Assembly (NCBI GenBank): GCA_033439685.1
Contig: JAUEDM010000005.1
Span: forward strand, 2,170,001-2,234,000
DNA from: Apodospora peruviana
Lineage: Eukaryota; Ascomycota; Sordariomycetes; Sordariales; Lasiosphaeriaceae
Direction of reading: 5' to 3'
DNA: 64,000 nucleotides
Below are positions 11,385-20,448 of the stretch, piece after piece. Every line of letters begins with the position of its first letter. Position 1 is the stretch's first letter. The translations under genes were made by a program, and so were the position numbers. The notes beneath the pieces are model-generated. The model saw only the letters and a program-made list of their open reading frames with translations. It was not told the DNA's origin and searched no databases.

Positions 11385-11831
11385 ATGTCGGTCTCTAAGG
11401 AGTTTCAAGAGTGGCTAGACATATACAACTCCAAGAGCCTTGAGTTCTCAACCGCTTCGAAAAAGCCATGGAAGACCCTCGACGAGTTGAAGCTTCTGGA
11501 AGAAGCGTTCGACGACCATTTGAAAGAGATCAGGTGAAAGATTGGAGAGACAACCAATAAATTTGAGAAGCAAAAAGCTTTTCTGATGGTTGCCGACGCC
11601 ATGATGAGGCAACTGGAAGTGATTAAGCTTATTCAGGACAAAGAGTCGAAGGAGAAGGAAGAAGACGGGTTGAACGGGTTGACTTCCGCGACTTCTCAGC
11701 AGGGGTTTTGGGGACGCTATGCTGCGGTATGCACTTTTGGGGCTTTTTTTGGGGGGGGGGCAAGCACGCAAGGATTCGTTCTGCTTGACGATGGAGCAAC
11801 GTTTCTTTACTTTCTTTCGGCTTGCTGTTAA
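11385..11831 (+). pseudogene. Orphan coiled-coil frame interrupted by TGA
   Basis: ATG at 11385 begins MSVSKEFQEWLDIYNS. The frame stays open to 11831 except for one TGA at 11535, directly after a segment KTLDELKLLEEAFDDHLKEI that parallels TLDDLKRLLDKFDALIKEI in the downstream gene at 12850. DNA identity is visible there too (GACCCTCGACGA.TTGAAG). After the TGA comes a lysine/glutamate-rich helix, then a G/F-rich tail crossing a T7G10 tract. The TGA could be a C-to-T change from CGA, as fungal repeat-induced mutation makes, or a readthrough site. An intron starting at the overlapping GTGAAA is possible but no acceptor in the right phase was obvious. No homolog family recognised. Called a probable pseudogene or decaying paralog. 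Confidence 0.5.
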
Positions 11832-12174
11832 CTTCCTCTTGGGACATGATAATTCCCAGTCAATAAGAGGGATTGACACTGCGGGTGGGCGTTGGCTTGT
11901 TTACTTTACTGCCTTTGCTTTCCTTCTATTCATGAGCAGGCAAAATCAATGAGCACATTTTTCTTGGCAATCTTCGATATTTGGCATGATCTGTATTGAT
12001 GTGACAAGTGACTCTGCCCAAATCTCTTTCTAACGTATGTCTCTGCTTCTCACCCCCCTTCCCTCCCCCCTGAAGTTTAATATATCGAGGAACTTGTTTT
12101 CTTTAACTGCTATCTTAATGCCATTACTTTCGGAGTTGACTGCTCACCGTTCTTATTTAGAAACCTCAATTGAT
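11832..12174. other. Spacer inside the orphan duplication
   Basis: AT-rich, T-run-rich sequence between the first orphan frame and the next leader module. No coding frame supported. Confidence 0.4.
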
Positions 12175-12510
12175 TGCAATCCCATCTCCAGACTCTCGCC
12201 TGACATCCCTGTAATTCACACCGAGATCTACTATGTGTCACGGATGTTTCTATCTTTCAGAGGTGATGCGGTACCTTTTTCGAGATCTATGGTCATTTAA
12301 AACCACCTTTTTACCCCTGGGCATTTTTCTTCCTCTTACCAACGGCAAACACCACCACAAAGTCCCTCTTTGCGCATACCAGACCAACAAGCACGATCAA
12401 CAAACCTCCCTTCACATCAATACCGAGTGCTTTTTCACTCTCAGGGTTTTCTTAACAGCAACCTGGCGAGTAATAATCACTCAAGCTTGACCTTCCTGTA
12501 CCAGCAGCAA
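12175..12510 (+). repeat. Diverged leader/promoter module, copy 3
   Basis: Matches 10767-11115 in order: GAGATCTACTATGTGTCAC, AGAGGTGATGCGGTACCTTTTC, CACCTTTTTACCCC, CTCTTACCAACGGCAAACACC, CCAGACCAACAAGCACGA, CTTTTTCACTCTCAGGG, then a GCGAGT where the other copy has GTAAGT, and a CTTCCTGTACCAGCAGCAACG end. Differences are mostly single-base. Confidence 0.7.
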
Positions 12511-12584
12511 CGTTTCGTCAACCAGTTATCAAATTCAATTCCCAACTACATACGTATATGTCCGGTTAGGTTAACCATCAACCG

Positions 12585-12750
12585 ACTTGCGCCAGACAAA
12601 CAAACAAGCACGACCTAACAGGCAAAGCTATAACGAGCGCTTTCACTCTCGGGATTTCTTTCTTTGGCCAAACACAATAACACCTGGTTGGTAAGCAACC
12701 ACCCCTGACTGACCTTTCTGCCGTCTAGACTACTCGTTCTCTAGCCCACC
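12585..12750 (+). repeat. Leader/intron module, copy 4
   Basis: Third copy of the CCAGACA-AACAAGCACGACC block, followed by GCGCTTTCACTCTCGGGATTT, TTCTTTGGCCAAACACAA, a GTAAGC donor-like site and CCTTTCTGCCGTCTAG acceptor-like site. Related fragments (TTCTTTGGCCAACAACACTTGGTAAGCC) also lie near 11230-11260. It is immediately 5' of the gene at 12850, so it probably is that gene's spliced 5' leader. Confidence 0.6.
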
Positions 12751-12849
12751 CCAACAATATATGTACATTATGGTTAACTGACAAATGTAGCACAGGTACA
12801 CGGAATCTAAACTCCATCCAGAGACTAGATGCAAACCTCAAAAGTCAAG

Positions 12850-13188
12850 ATGTCGACAGACACGGAGTTGACCCTCGACCCAGTCAGGCAGTGGGCCGTT
12901 GAGAAACTCGGACGAGCCCACAACTACGGGATTGTGTCGTGGAATGAGACAATGACCCTCGACGACTTGAAGCGGCTGCTCGATAAATTTGACGCCTTGA
13001 TCAAAGAGATTGAGGAAAAGAAGGCGCAAGAAGAAAAGAGGGAGCAAGAGGAAAAGGAGAAATCGGGGAAGAAAGGCAAAACCGACGTCGAAATTGTGTT
13101 AAGCCAGACCAAAAAGTTGAGGAACAATATGAAGGAGAAATACGAGGGTAAGGAGAAGGAGAAGGAGAAGAAGAAGGACTCGGCCTGA
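12850..13188 (+). CDS. Orphan lysine/glutamate-rich coiled-coil protein
   Basis: Uninterrupted 112-codon frame; an upstream in-frame ATG at 12829 would add seven residues, but MSTDTELTLD was preferred because it aligns with MSVSKEF of the paralog at 11385. N-terminal 40 residues include VRQWAVEKLGRAHNYG. Then TLDDLKRLLDKFDALIKEI, shared with the broken paralog, then a strongly charged K/E helix to the end (EKEKEKKKDSA). No enzyme motif, signal peptide or membrane segment. Probably intracellular; function unknown. Paralogy with the 11385 frame and the conserved module upstream support a real gene. Confidence 0.55.
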   Translation: MSTDTELTLDPVRQWAVEKLGRAHNYGIVSWNETMTLDDLKRLLDKFDALIKEIEEKKAQEEKREQEEKEKSGKKGKTDVEIVLSQTKKLRNNMKEKYEGKEKEKEKKKDSA

Positions 13189-14064
13189 ATCGTAAACAAT
13201 TTCTTAGATTCCAAGGCTTGTGTGCACTGCCGGTATTGTTTTTCGCAGTTTTTGTTTTGGTAATTGGTTCCTTGGGCAGCACACGCAGGAGGAACAACTT
13301 GACCACATGAGTGGATGCATCGCGAGGCTTACTTTCATAATGATATTGACTTTCTGGAGGCAAAATCGGAGATGGCGCGGACCATGGTAGCCGGGCAAGG
13401 ATTTGGGTGTTTGTGTTTATACCACCAATCAAGATTATGCCACCATCACGTTGTCGTTGGGGACATAGAGTACTGAAGAATCTATCTACCTTAGATACCT
13501 TAGGTAGGTAGCTTAGGTAGACAGAACCTTAACCAACCCATTAGTCACTCCTGAGCAAACACACCAACCGGGAGTAATAATGTCTCCCACCCAGGTTGCC
13601 ATGATATTCGAACAGATGGGGTATTTCTTCGTGCATGCTAAACATATCCCACAGCACCATCTTGCTTCTCGAGGTTCTCACTTCGACTTCGACAAACAAC
13701 CATTTATTTGTGATTCTCAACTTGCCCCTATCCTTCGTGCTATGTATGTAATCCCAGACGGCGCCGGCTCTCGTGATAAATCACTACCATCCATTTTTAG
13801 TTACATATTGTTGTTATCATCATTTCTACCGGGCTTATTCAGGGCATCCACTACAATCACCATGTATGGAATACCGTACAAAACAGACCCAAAACCCCGA
13901 GCTGCTCACTCAAATGTGCAATATACTCCAACAGTGCTCCCATGTGTCCGATGAAATAACCTGCCCAACCAAACACAAAAATACCCAAAATCTCGACCGA
14001 ACGAAACAGAAAAACAACACCAGGGAAATAAAAGAACTTCTTCTATGCAACAGACACAGACATG
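13189..14064. other. Intergenic, TAGGTAGG-rich
   Basis: About 0.9 kb. Contains a CTTAGATACCTTAGGTAGGTAGCTTAGGTAG low-complexity stretch at about 13490-13520, a motif type recurring elsewhere in the window (about 23910, 24810, 44080). ORFs at 13580-13954 and 13773-14114 have no family look. Confidence 0.5.
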
Positions 14065-15963
14065 CTAGCTATCGCCCGAAATCAGCCGCCCGTTGCCTCC
14101 ATCCAGAGTCGTAGCAACCCGCTGACTACCCGTACTCCCATACAAAATATCCATCAACTTGCTCTTCTGCCTCGTCCTGACCCCATCGAGAAACTGACCT
14201 ACGTCTTCCAGCCCCTTGATCTGCTCATCAATCGTCAGCGTGCTACTGTTCACGCTTCTGACCAACGGCGAAACCAGTTTCCTCCTCAAATTCTCCAGAC
14301 TCGCTTTGAGCGCCAGCAATTTATGGTTATGCTCGACCAAAACCCCCTTATTTCTGACCGTCTTTTCCCGCACGTTGAGCAGCAATAACCTGTTACGCTC
14401 GTATTTCTTGACATCGCTCGCCCTGGCCCCAAGGATCCGCGTCCAGAGCGAGGACAACAGTTCCGCGTGGTGCTCTTCCTGCAGCGACGACTCACGGACG
14501 ACGGTCCTCGCTAAATTGAGAAATTGCTGGTCGATGGCTTCAAACAGAGCAAAAAGCGCGAGCGAGTGGCTGAGCTCGTTGTTGATGGCCTCTTCGAGCA
14601 CAGCTAGAAACTCGTTGAAGGTCCTCTGGAGAGTCTGTTTCGTCCGCTGCGGGTTGGACGGGCCAAAGATGGACGTCATGATACTACCAAGGCGGGTGGG
14701 CTGGCCGGTCGAGGGGTTCTCCAGGATGCCGGCGTTGGAGAGCATGTTGTGGATGTTGTCAAAGGCGGAGGACAGCGGCGGCGACGGCAGCTGCTGGAGC
14801 TGTGATAGCTCCCTACGCGCCCAGTCCATCACAATGAGAATGCCATCGATATCACCATCCACATTGGCAAAGAACTTGGTCAGCTCGATGGCGAGCGTTT
14901 TGAGGCTGTCGCTGAGCTCGTCGAGCTCCTTGACGATGATGGGCGCCGACGTCATGTTGCTGCTCCGCACACTCTCGCCCAGGTCCCAGACCGCGACGCC
15001 CGTCGCTTGCAAGTCGCCCACCTGCTGCACACCGTTCTCAGAGTAATAAATCAGCGGCTCGAACGCGCGGGCCACGCCGGCGACCTTGACCAGGTCCGGG
15101 ACCGGCCGCATGGCTGCCGGCTGGAAAAGCGACCGTACGGCCGCATACGCCATGAACGCCACGACGGCCGAGCCCACCATGGAGGCCCAGGAGCGGAAAA
15201 CGAAGCCCATCCGCGTGCGGAAGAAGTTGATGGCCGTCTCGATGGGCTCCGTCCGCTGCTGGACTTCGGCACGGATTCCAAAGCGGAAGTAGTTATCAGA
15301 AACGGGCTCCTCCTTCCACCCAGTAGGAGTACTCTTGAAGTCATCCAACGCCGCCAGAGCATCACCCTGACCTAACCCAAGCTCCATCTTGACCGTCTTG
15401 AGCGTCTCGTCAATAAGATGCTGCTGCACCGGATAAAATTCCGGTTCTGGACTCCGTTCCTTGTCCGGCGACACACTCCCAGCCGGCAACCTCGTCCGTG
15501 CAGCCTGTGCCAGTATCTTATCGCCCTCGTCCGCGCTCTCGTACTCGTACTCCGGGCTCGACTCGCGCGACCAACCATCGGTCCTTCCGTTCACACCAAG
15601 CCCGGCAATCAAATCATCTTGATTACGACTAAGATTATTCTTGGCCCGCCAGAAACCGCTGCTGCGATCGCCGTTGCCGAGGCGTCTCCAGGCCGGAGGA
15701 CTGTAGCCACCGGCGGAAGCCTCCTCCGAGACTGAATCGTTCTCGTCTATTTCCTCCTCCATCATCTCGTCCCCGCTGCTCGTCAGGTCGTCCTCGTCCT
15801 CCCTGAATCCCCCCGAGTGGTTCGACGGGTGATAACTGAACGGTTTTGTTGCGGTCGTTGGACTGCGGCTGCTGCCAATCGAGGGTTCGAAGTCCTCCAG
15901 TGAAGCGTCGAGATGCTCGAGCGGGTCGAGCGGACCTATTGGTCTCATTGTCGCTGTTGCCAT
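14065..15963 (-). CDS. Membrane-anchored conserved protein of unknown function
   Basis: Single-exon 632-residue frame. ATG chosen at 15963 (MATATMRPIGPLDPLEHLDAS); an upstream in-frame ATG at 15993 would add ten residues. The N-terminal ~240 residues are disordered and acidic, with a conserved-looking YSPPAWRRLGNGDRSSGFWR patch (about residues 87-106). A single hydrophobic segment (FVFRSWASMVGSAVVAFMAYAA) lies near residues 252-280. The C-terminal ~350 residues are helical, with long amphipathic stretches (e.g. VDGDIDGILIVMDWARREL), and probably coiled coil. It suggests a tail-side helical domain attached to an internal or nuclear membrane, but I do not recognise a characterised family. A long ORF overlaps its 5' end in another frame (15635-16408). 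Confidence 0.8.
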   Translation of the reverse strand: MATATMRPIGPLDPLEHLDASLEDFEPSIGSSRSPTTATKPFSYHPSNHSGGFREDEDDLTSSGDEMMEEEIDENDSVSEEASAGGYSPPAWRRLGNGDRSSGFWRAKNNLSRNQDDLIAGLGVNGRTDGWSRESSPEYEYESADEGDKILAQAARTRLPAGSVSPDKERSPEPEFYPVQQHLIDETLKTVKMELGLGQGDALAALDDFKSTPTGWKEEPVSDNYFRFGIRAEVQQRTEPIETAINFFRTRMGFVFRSWASMVGSAVVAFMAYAAVRSLFQPAAMRPVPDLVKVAGVARAFEPLIYYSENGVQQVGDLQATGVAVWDLGESVRSSNMTSAPIIVKELDELSDSLKTLAIELTKFFANVDGDIDGILIVMDWARRELSQLQQLPSPPLSSAFDNIHNMLSNAGILENPSTGQPTRLGSIMTSIFGPSNPQRTKQTLQRTFNEFLAVLEEAINNELSHSLALFALFEAIDQQFLNLARTVVRESSLQEEHHAELLSSLWTRILGARASDVKKYERNRLLLLNVREKTVRNKGVLVEHNHKLLALKASLENLRRKLVSPLVRSVNSSTLTIDEQIKGLEDVGQFLDGVRTRQKSKLMDILYGSTGSQRVATTLDGGNGRLISGDS

Positions 15964-16408
15964 ATTGTGAATGTGGGCTTTTGCTTCCACCACTGGCGCT
16001 GATTCTTTTGCGCTGCTGCTGCTTGTTGCGACTCGACGACCTCCTCTCTCTTTCTGGGTGTTTTCTGTCCTCGTCGTCGCCCCAGGGGTATTGTATCAGA
16101 GCCGGGAGCGGCTTGTCTATTATCCTTCGCTGCTGCTTTTGCGATGGCCGTCGGTCGGAGTAATAGTCGTCGTCGGTATCTTCGTCTTCTTCGTAGATGT
16201 GACGTCCAGGAGCAGATGCCCAATAAGAAGCCACTTGTTTCCTGTTGCTGCGCCTAAACAGGTTCCGTGGTCGGATGATCGAAGGAAGCGGCGGCAGGTA
16301 CAAAAACAGAAAGACCAGAGATAGAACCAAGGAAGCAACCCACGCGCTCGGGGCGATGGTGACGCTGAGCAGTGAGACGTTGTTGTTGACGGTGAAAAGC
16401 GACTGCAT
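15635..16408 (-). other. Long upstream overlapping ORF with TM segment
   Basis: 257 codons from ATG 16408, same strand but different frame from the 14065-15963 gene, overlapping its first ~330 nt. The non-overlapping part looks protein-like: MQSLFTVNNN, a hydrophobic span WVASLVLSLVFLFLYLPPLP, a basic cluster, then EEDEDTDDDYYSDRRPS and a basic Q/R-rich region. The overlapping part looks like a shadow. It may be a regulatory upstream ORF, an exon of another isoform, or a separate gene whose true 3' exon is spliced elsewhere; no convincing intron was found. Confidence 0.35.
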
Positions 16409-18127
16409 CGGAATTTGATGGATGGCGCAGCGCAGCAGCCCCCTTTTTGCGACTACTAACACCCGTCCGTTTATACTATTGCTCTTTCGTCTCGTCTTGT
16501 GAAGGTAGTTAGGCAAGGCAGGTTGGGATGACAAGGCTGCAATAGCAAACCTGGATTTTCGGGCGGAGGAGAAGAAAACAAGAAGCCTCGTAAAGAAGAG
16601 AAAACCAACAACAGGATGCGTTTTGCGAAACAAACAAGTCACATGCCTTCTTCATCTTCTTCCATGGGGAAGGGAAAAGATCTCTGGCTGCCAGGTCCTC
16701 GAGAGGTCAAGGCCTGGCCAATAAAAATGAGAGGTTGGGAAGCTCCGGCCCAGCCCAAGCTGTCTGTCTGTGATGTTTCGAGGCCTGGTTCCCAGCCAAC
16801 CACCCCGTGTTCCTGGAGAGGAGGGTCCGCATCTGCCCTGACCGCACTACCAATCAATTACACCGCGTCTGATTCGCTTGCCAGTCCCGGTCCCATTGTT
16901 CGTGATACGTACATCCCAGATCATGATATACTGGTCCGGACTACCAGTTACAAAGCTAAATAGGGGGATTTACGAGGTATAATGATCAGACTTGTAAATT
17001 GAAGAGATCTCAACGGTCTCTGGTGAGAGAACAATGCTGAAAGTCGATTGTTGTCAAGAATATTGACAAGGGTCTTGATGACACGAGGACAACCCCGCGA
17101 CGAGACGCGACTTTCTTCTTGTTTAAAGTGGTGGGGCTGGTTTCCGTGTCTTATCGCCCCGCACGCGTGCGCCGTGACTCGGAGGCTCGTAGCCCAGGGT
17201 TAGGGTTCAAGGCATTGTCCGACTCCGAGTCACGCCCTCACGGCACTTCACAAGTTCACTCACAAGCACTTGTGGAACACTCCCTTATGCAGCACTTAGG
17301 ACAAAGTCCATGATTCAATATTTACTACCTAGCTAAACCAGCATGCGTCACCAATGTCGGAGAGGAGACTACCAACCTTCAATCAGCATTTACCATGGCG
17401 AGGAGCTGACTGAGCTGAGCCACGGTCCAAGTCATTGTCTTTCAAGCCTGGGGCAACAACCGCCCATGGATGACGGGTCATGACCCTTCACAACATTCTC
17501 ATACAGCCACTTGTAAACATACCCACGAAACAAAAGTTGAGGTAGCCTATTTCATCTTATCAAGAAAAGGTCATGATATTCATATTTATAGGTAGGTATG
17601 TATGTATATCCGTATATTGCAAAAGGCCACCACCCACCAGCCCCATCACCGTGATGTGAAACATTGTGTGTGTTACAGTATACCCGCGTTCACATGTCTG
17701 TCCATGGTTTACTTTTCCGCTAGTATTCATCTCATCCCACCTCTAAACAGGAAGAAAGAACAGAAACGAGTAGGGAGATAGGTAGACAGTGTCATAAAAC
17801 CATCAACCAACTCAGACACTGTCAATGGGGAGAGTAATCCCCCAAGAAAGCCAAAATACCACCAACCACCAAGAACGTTGCTGAGAAAGACCTGCAGAAA
17901 AAAAAGTATATCGAGTTGGGAATGAAAACCAAAACAACCTCCCAGACCAGCCAGACCCTAACCTGGATCGCTGTATCTTTTATCAAACAAGTGCCAAAAA
18001 AAGTCCACCTCGCTCACTTCCATGCTTTTACACTCTCCCGTAAATCCTCGCAAAATAAACGTCGTTTGCGACTCCTAACCCAAATTTTAGGCGTCTTTCT
18101 TCCAGAAGCGTTCCGGCGTCTCCTCAA
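16409..18127. other. Intergenic region with 11-bp inverted repeat
   Basis: About 1.7 kb between two minus-strand genes. It has a perfect 11-bp inverted repeat (GTGACTCGGAG / CTCCGAGTCAC) at about 17173-17183 and 17223-17233, flanking GGGTTAGGGTT. It also has poly-A and GTATGTATGT-like simple sequence near 17590-17620. No gene supported. Confidence 0.45.
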
Positions 18128-20448
18128 CTAGTCGACTTTCGCGTTCACCAGGCTTCGCGCCGCCGGATTATTGATATTATTGACCTGGTGCGTCGCCGGC
18201 AGTCGCTTATATCGGCTTTGCTTACGTAGCTTCTTCCTCGCTACCATAACGGGGACGGAGCTCTTAGTGACCAGATAGTTGGAAAAGGACCCAAGGATGA
18301 CACTGTTTACCCCAAGTTAGTGATCTGAAGAAAGAGAAAATAGAGAGACAGAAAACATACCCCTTGAGTGCACTACGACCTCGGCTTCCGAGAATGACGA
18401 GCGTCGGGTTTACAAGGTCAATCACCTCAGTAATCAGATGCCGGGGATTCTTGCAATGCAGCACCTCCACGATAACCCTGACCTGCAGTCTCGTCTTGCG
18501 CAGCAGCTTGGTAACCCGCTCGCTGATATCATGGACAGCGCGGTACCTCTCCTCTTCGGCCTTGCTCCGCTCTCTGCTCGACGGGGCTGGCGACGAGCTT
18601 ACGGCACCATCATTTAGGTTGGACAGCTGTGAAGGGCGTGGATGGAGAGGCAAAGCCGAACCACCCGGTGTAACGGGCAACTTGCTACTAGTCATCACGT
18701 TGATCGCCACCGCCTGCTCCTTCATCGCTTTGCTTTCGTCCGGAATCCCGCCCTCGCCAGGCACAATGCCCGTCTCCTCATCCACGCAGTATATAGCGAG
18801 AAGAGTATCGCCATCGCGGAGGACCGTCCCTATAGCCCATTCCAGTGCGTGCGTAGACTCGTCGCTCAGGTCGGTGGCGACTAGGTATTTCCTGGGGTGG
18901 CGGTGCTCCTCCTCGGCCTCCCGAACCAACTTTGAGTACTCTCCCCTGGTGATGATCTGGATCGTCCGGTGAGACTCTGGCGTGTTCACAATCTGCGTCA
19001 TGGCAAACGACAGTTTCTGGGCTCTCTTGATATCGGTGATATCCGCTTCCGTGTCCGAGTCGATCGGCGTGCGAGTGCCGGCCGACCTCGGCGGTAGGTC
19101 GAAACTAGTGGCCGGGTGTATTCCAGTCTTAGTGGGTTTCACCCGCTCGCCAGATGGGTTCGTCACCGTGATTTCGGGGTCATCGAGCAAGGACCTATAC
19201 TTGTGATGAGGTGCCTGAGATGCCACCTCCAGACCTGTTTCCGACATGTTAGTAAATTTGATAGTGTGGCTAAAAGCCATACGTACGTTCTTCCTCGGCT
19301 GCCGCCAACATGCTTCTCGCTGTTCGCTTCGTCTCGGGCGTGATCGACGCCGGGCTACCCAGTCCTTTCCCATGGTCTTCATATATACGAGCAGTCTTCC
19401 TACCACGTTCACCTTCATCCTCAGACGAACTCCCGGCATTATCATCGCTACTATCTTCCTCCAACAAGTCGCCGTGGGGACTCAGGTAGTCCTTGGTTAG
19501 TCTGCCACTATTAGCCAACTCGTCCGACCTCTTCCTCCGCCCCAGTTCCGAGAGGCTGCCGCCAGACATCAGCAAGGCGGCATCCGATAGACGTCTGTAT
19601 GCGTTGTTGTAGTCGACATCTTGAGCGCCAAGCATAGCCCGCCCGGCGGGACTCATTTGACGTGCATTCAGCGGTAGTTGTGGCGACTTGGAGCGAAGCC
19701 CCAAGCGATTGTGTGGAGACTTGGACTTGTCCTTTAGGCGTATCGTCGTCCCAGGGATATTGTAGTGGCGGCCTCTATCACCAGGCAAAGGAATCCCAGA
19801 CAAATCGTTACCCCTCATCACCTCAGCCATGGCCGACTGCTGCGCTGAGCGCTTCCCGCCTTGCGTGACCCGTTTGGGAAGAACACCGCCCGAGTTATTT
19901 GTGATAATTCCAGAAAACTGGTAGTCGGACGTAGGGTCCAGTCGTGACGCCGAGGATCTGGGTCCGAAGTCACTCGATCTGGGCCCAAAATCGACGGGCC
20001 TCGAAGCCGCATCGGACATGCTCCGCGGATGTCCCTTGTTGGCAGCATACGCCCGGGAGTTGGTCTCTATTGGTGAAGATGGGCTGCTCAGCACCTGCTT
20101 TGGCGACGATGGCGGCGGGCTGTCCACATCCAGCATGCTTCGGACTGGCGCTGGTGGAGGGCTGTCAACATCGAGCATGCTTCGTACCGGGGCTGTTGTC
20201 ACGGGGCTCTTCTTAGTACTGGCATTCAATGAAGTGACTGACTGTGTCATGGGAGATGGAGGCTCGTCACCAATATCAAGCATGCTGCGCACGGGGGAGC
20301 GAGGTGTTGTGAATGGGGAAGGCGATCTTTCTTTCAGCAGGCTGGGAGCTCTTGGTCGAGGAGCGGCTTGGCCCTCCAGAAGAGCAAGCACTGCCCTCCG
20401 CTCTTCGTCGAGCATCGCCTCCATCGACATAGGCTGTCGGTTAGCCAT
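18128..20448 (-). CDS. Universal stress protein (UspA) domain protein
   Basis: Exons 20448-19287, 19234-18361, 18302-18128 (introns 52 and 58 bp; GTACGT and GTATGT donors); 2211 nt, 736 aa. Starts MANRQPMSMEAMLDEERR. The N-terminal half is disordered and Ser/Pro-rich, with three PVRSMLD(V/I)-type repeats at about residues 52-58, 87-93 and 101-107. The C-terminal Usp domain begins RKYLVATDLSDESTHALEWA and has the nucleotide-binding-type glycine segment VILGSRGRSALKGVILGSFS, completed only by joining the last two exons, and ends SVPVMVARKKLRKQ. Usp domains of this class bind ATP or act in stress signalling (family knowledge); the long N-terminal extension is typical of fungal members. Cytosolic by lack of signals. 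Confidence 0.88.

Noticed and set aside
15880..15900. B-box-like GGTTCGAAGTCC
   Set aside because: Falls in coding sequence (EDFEPSI) of the membrane-protein gene; no tRNA fold.
17165..17240. tRNA gene from GGTTCAAGGC B-box look-alike
   Set aside because: No A box or acceptor/anticodon stems of tRNA geometry.
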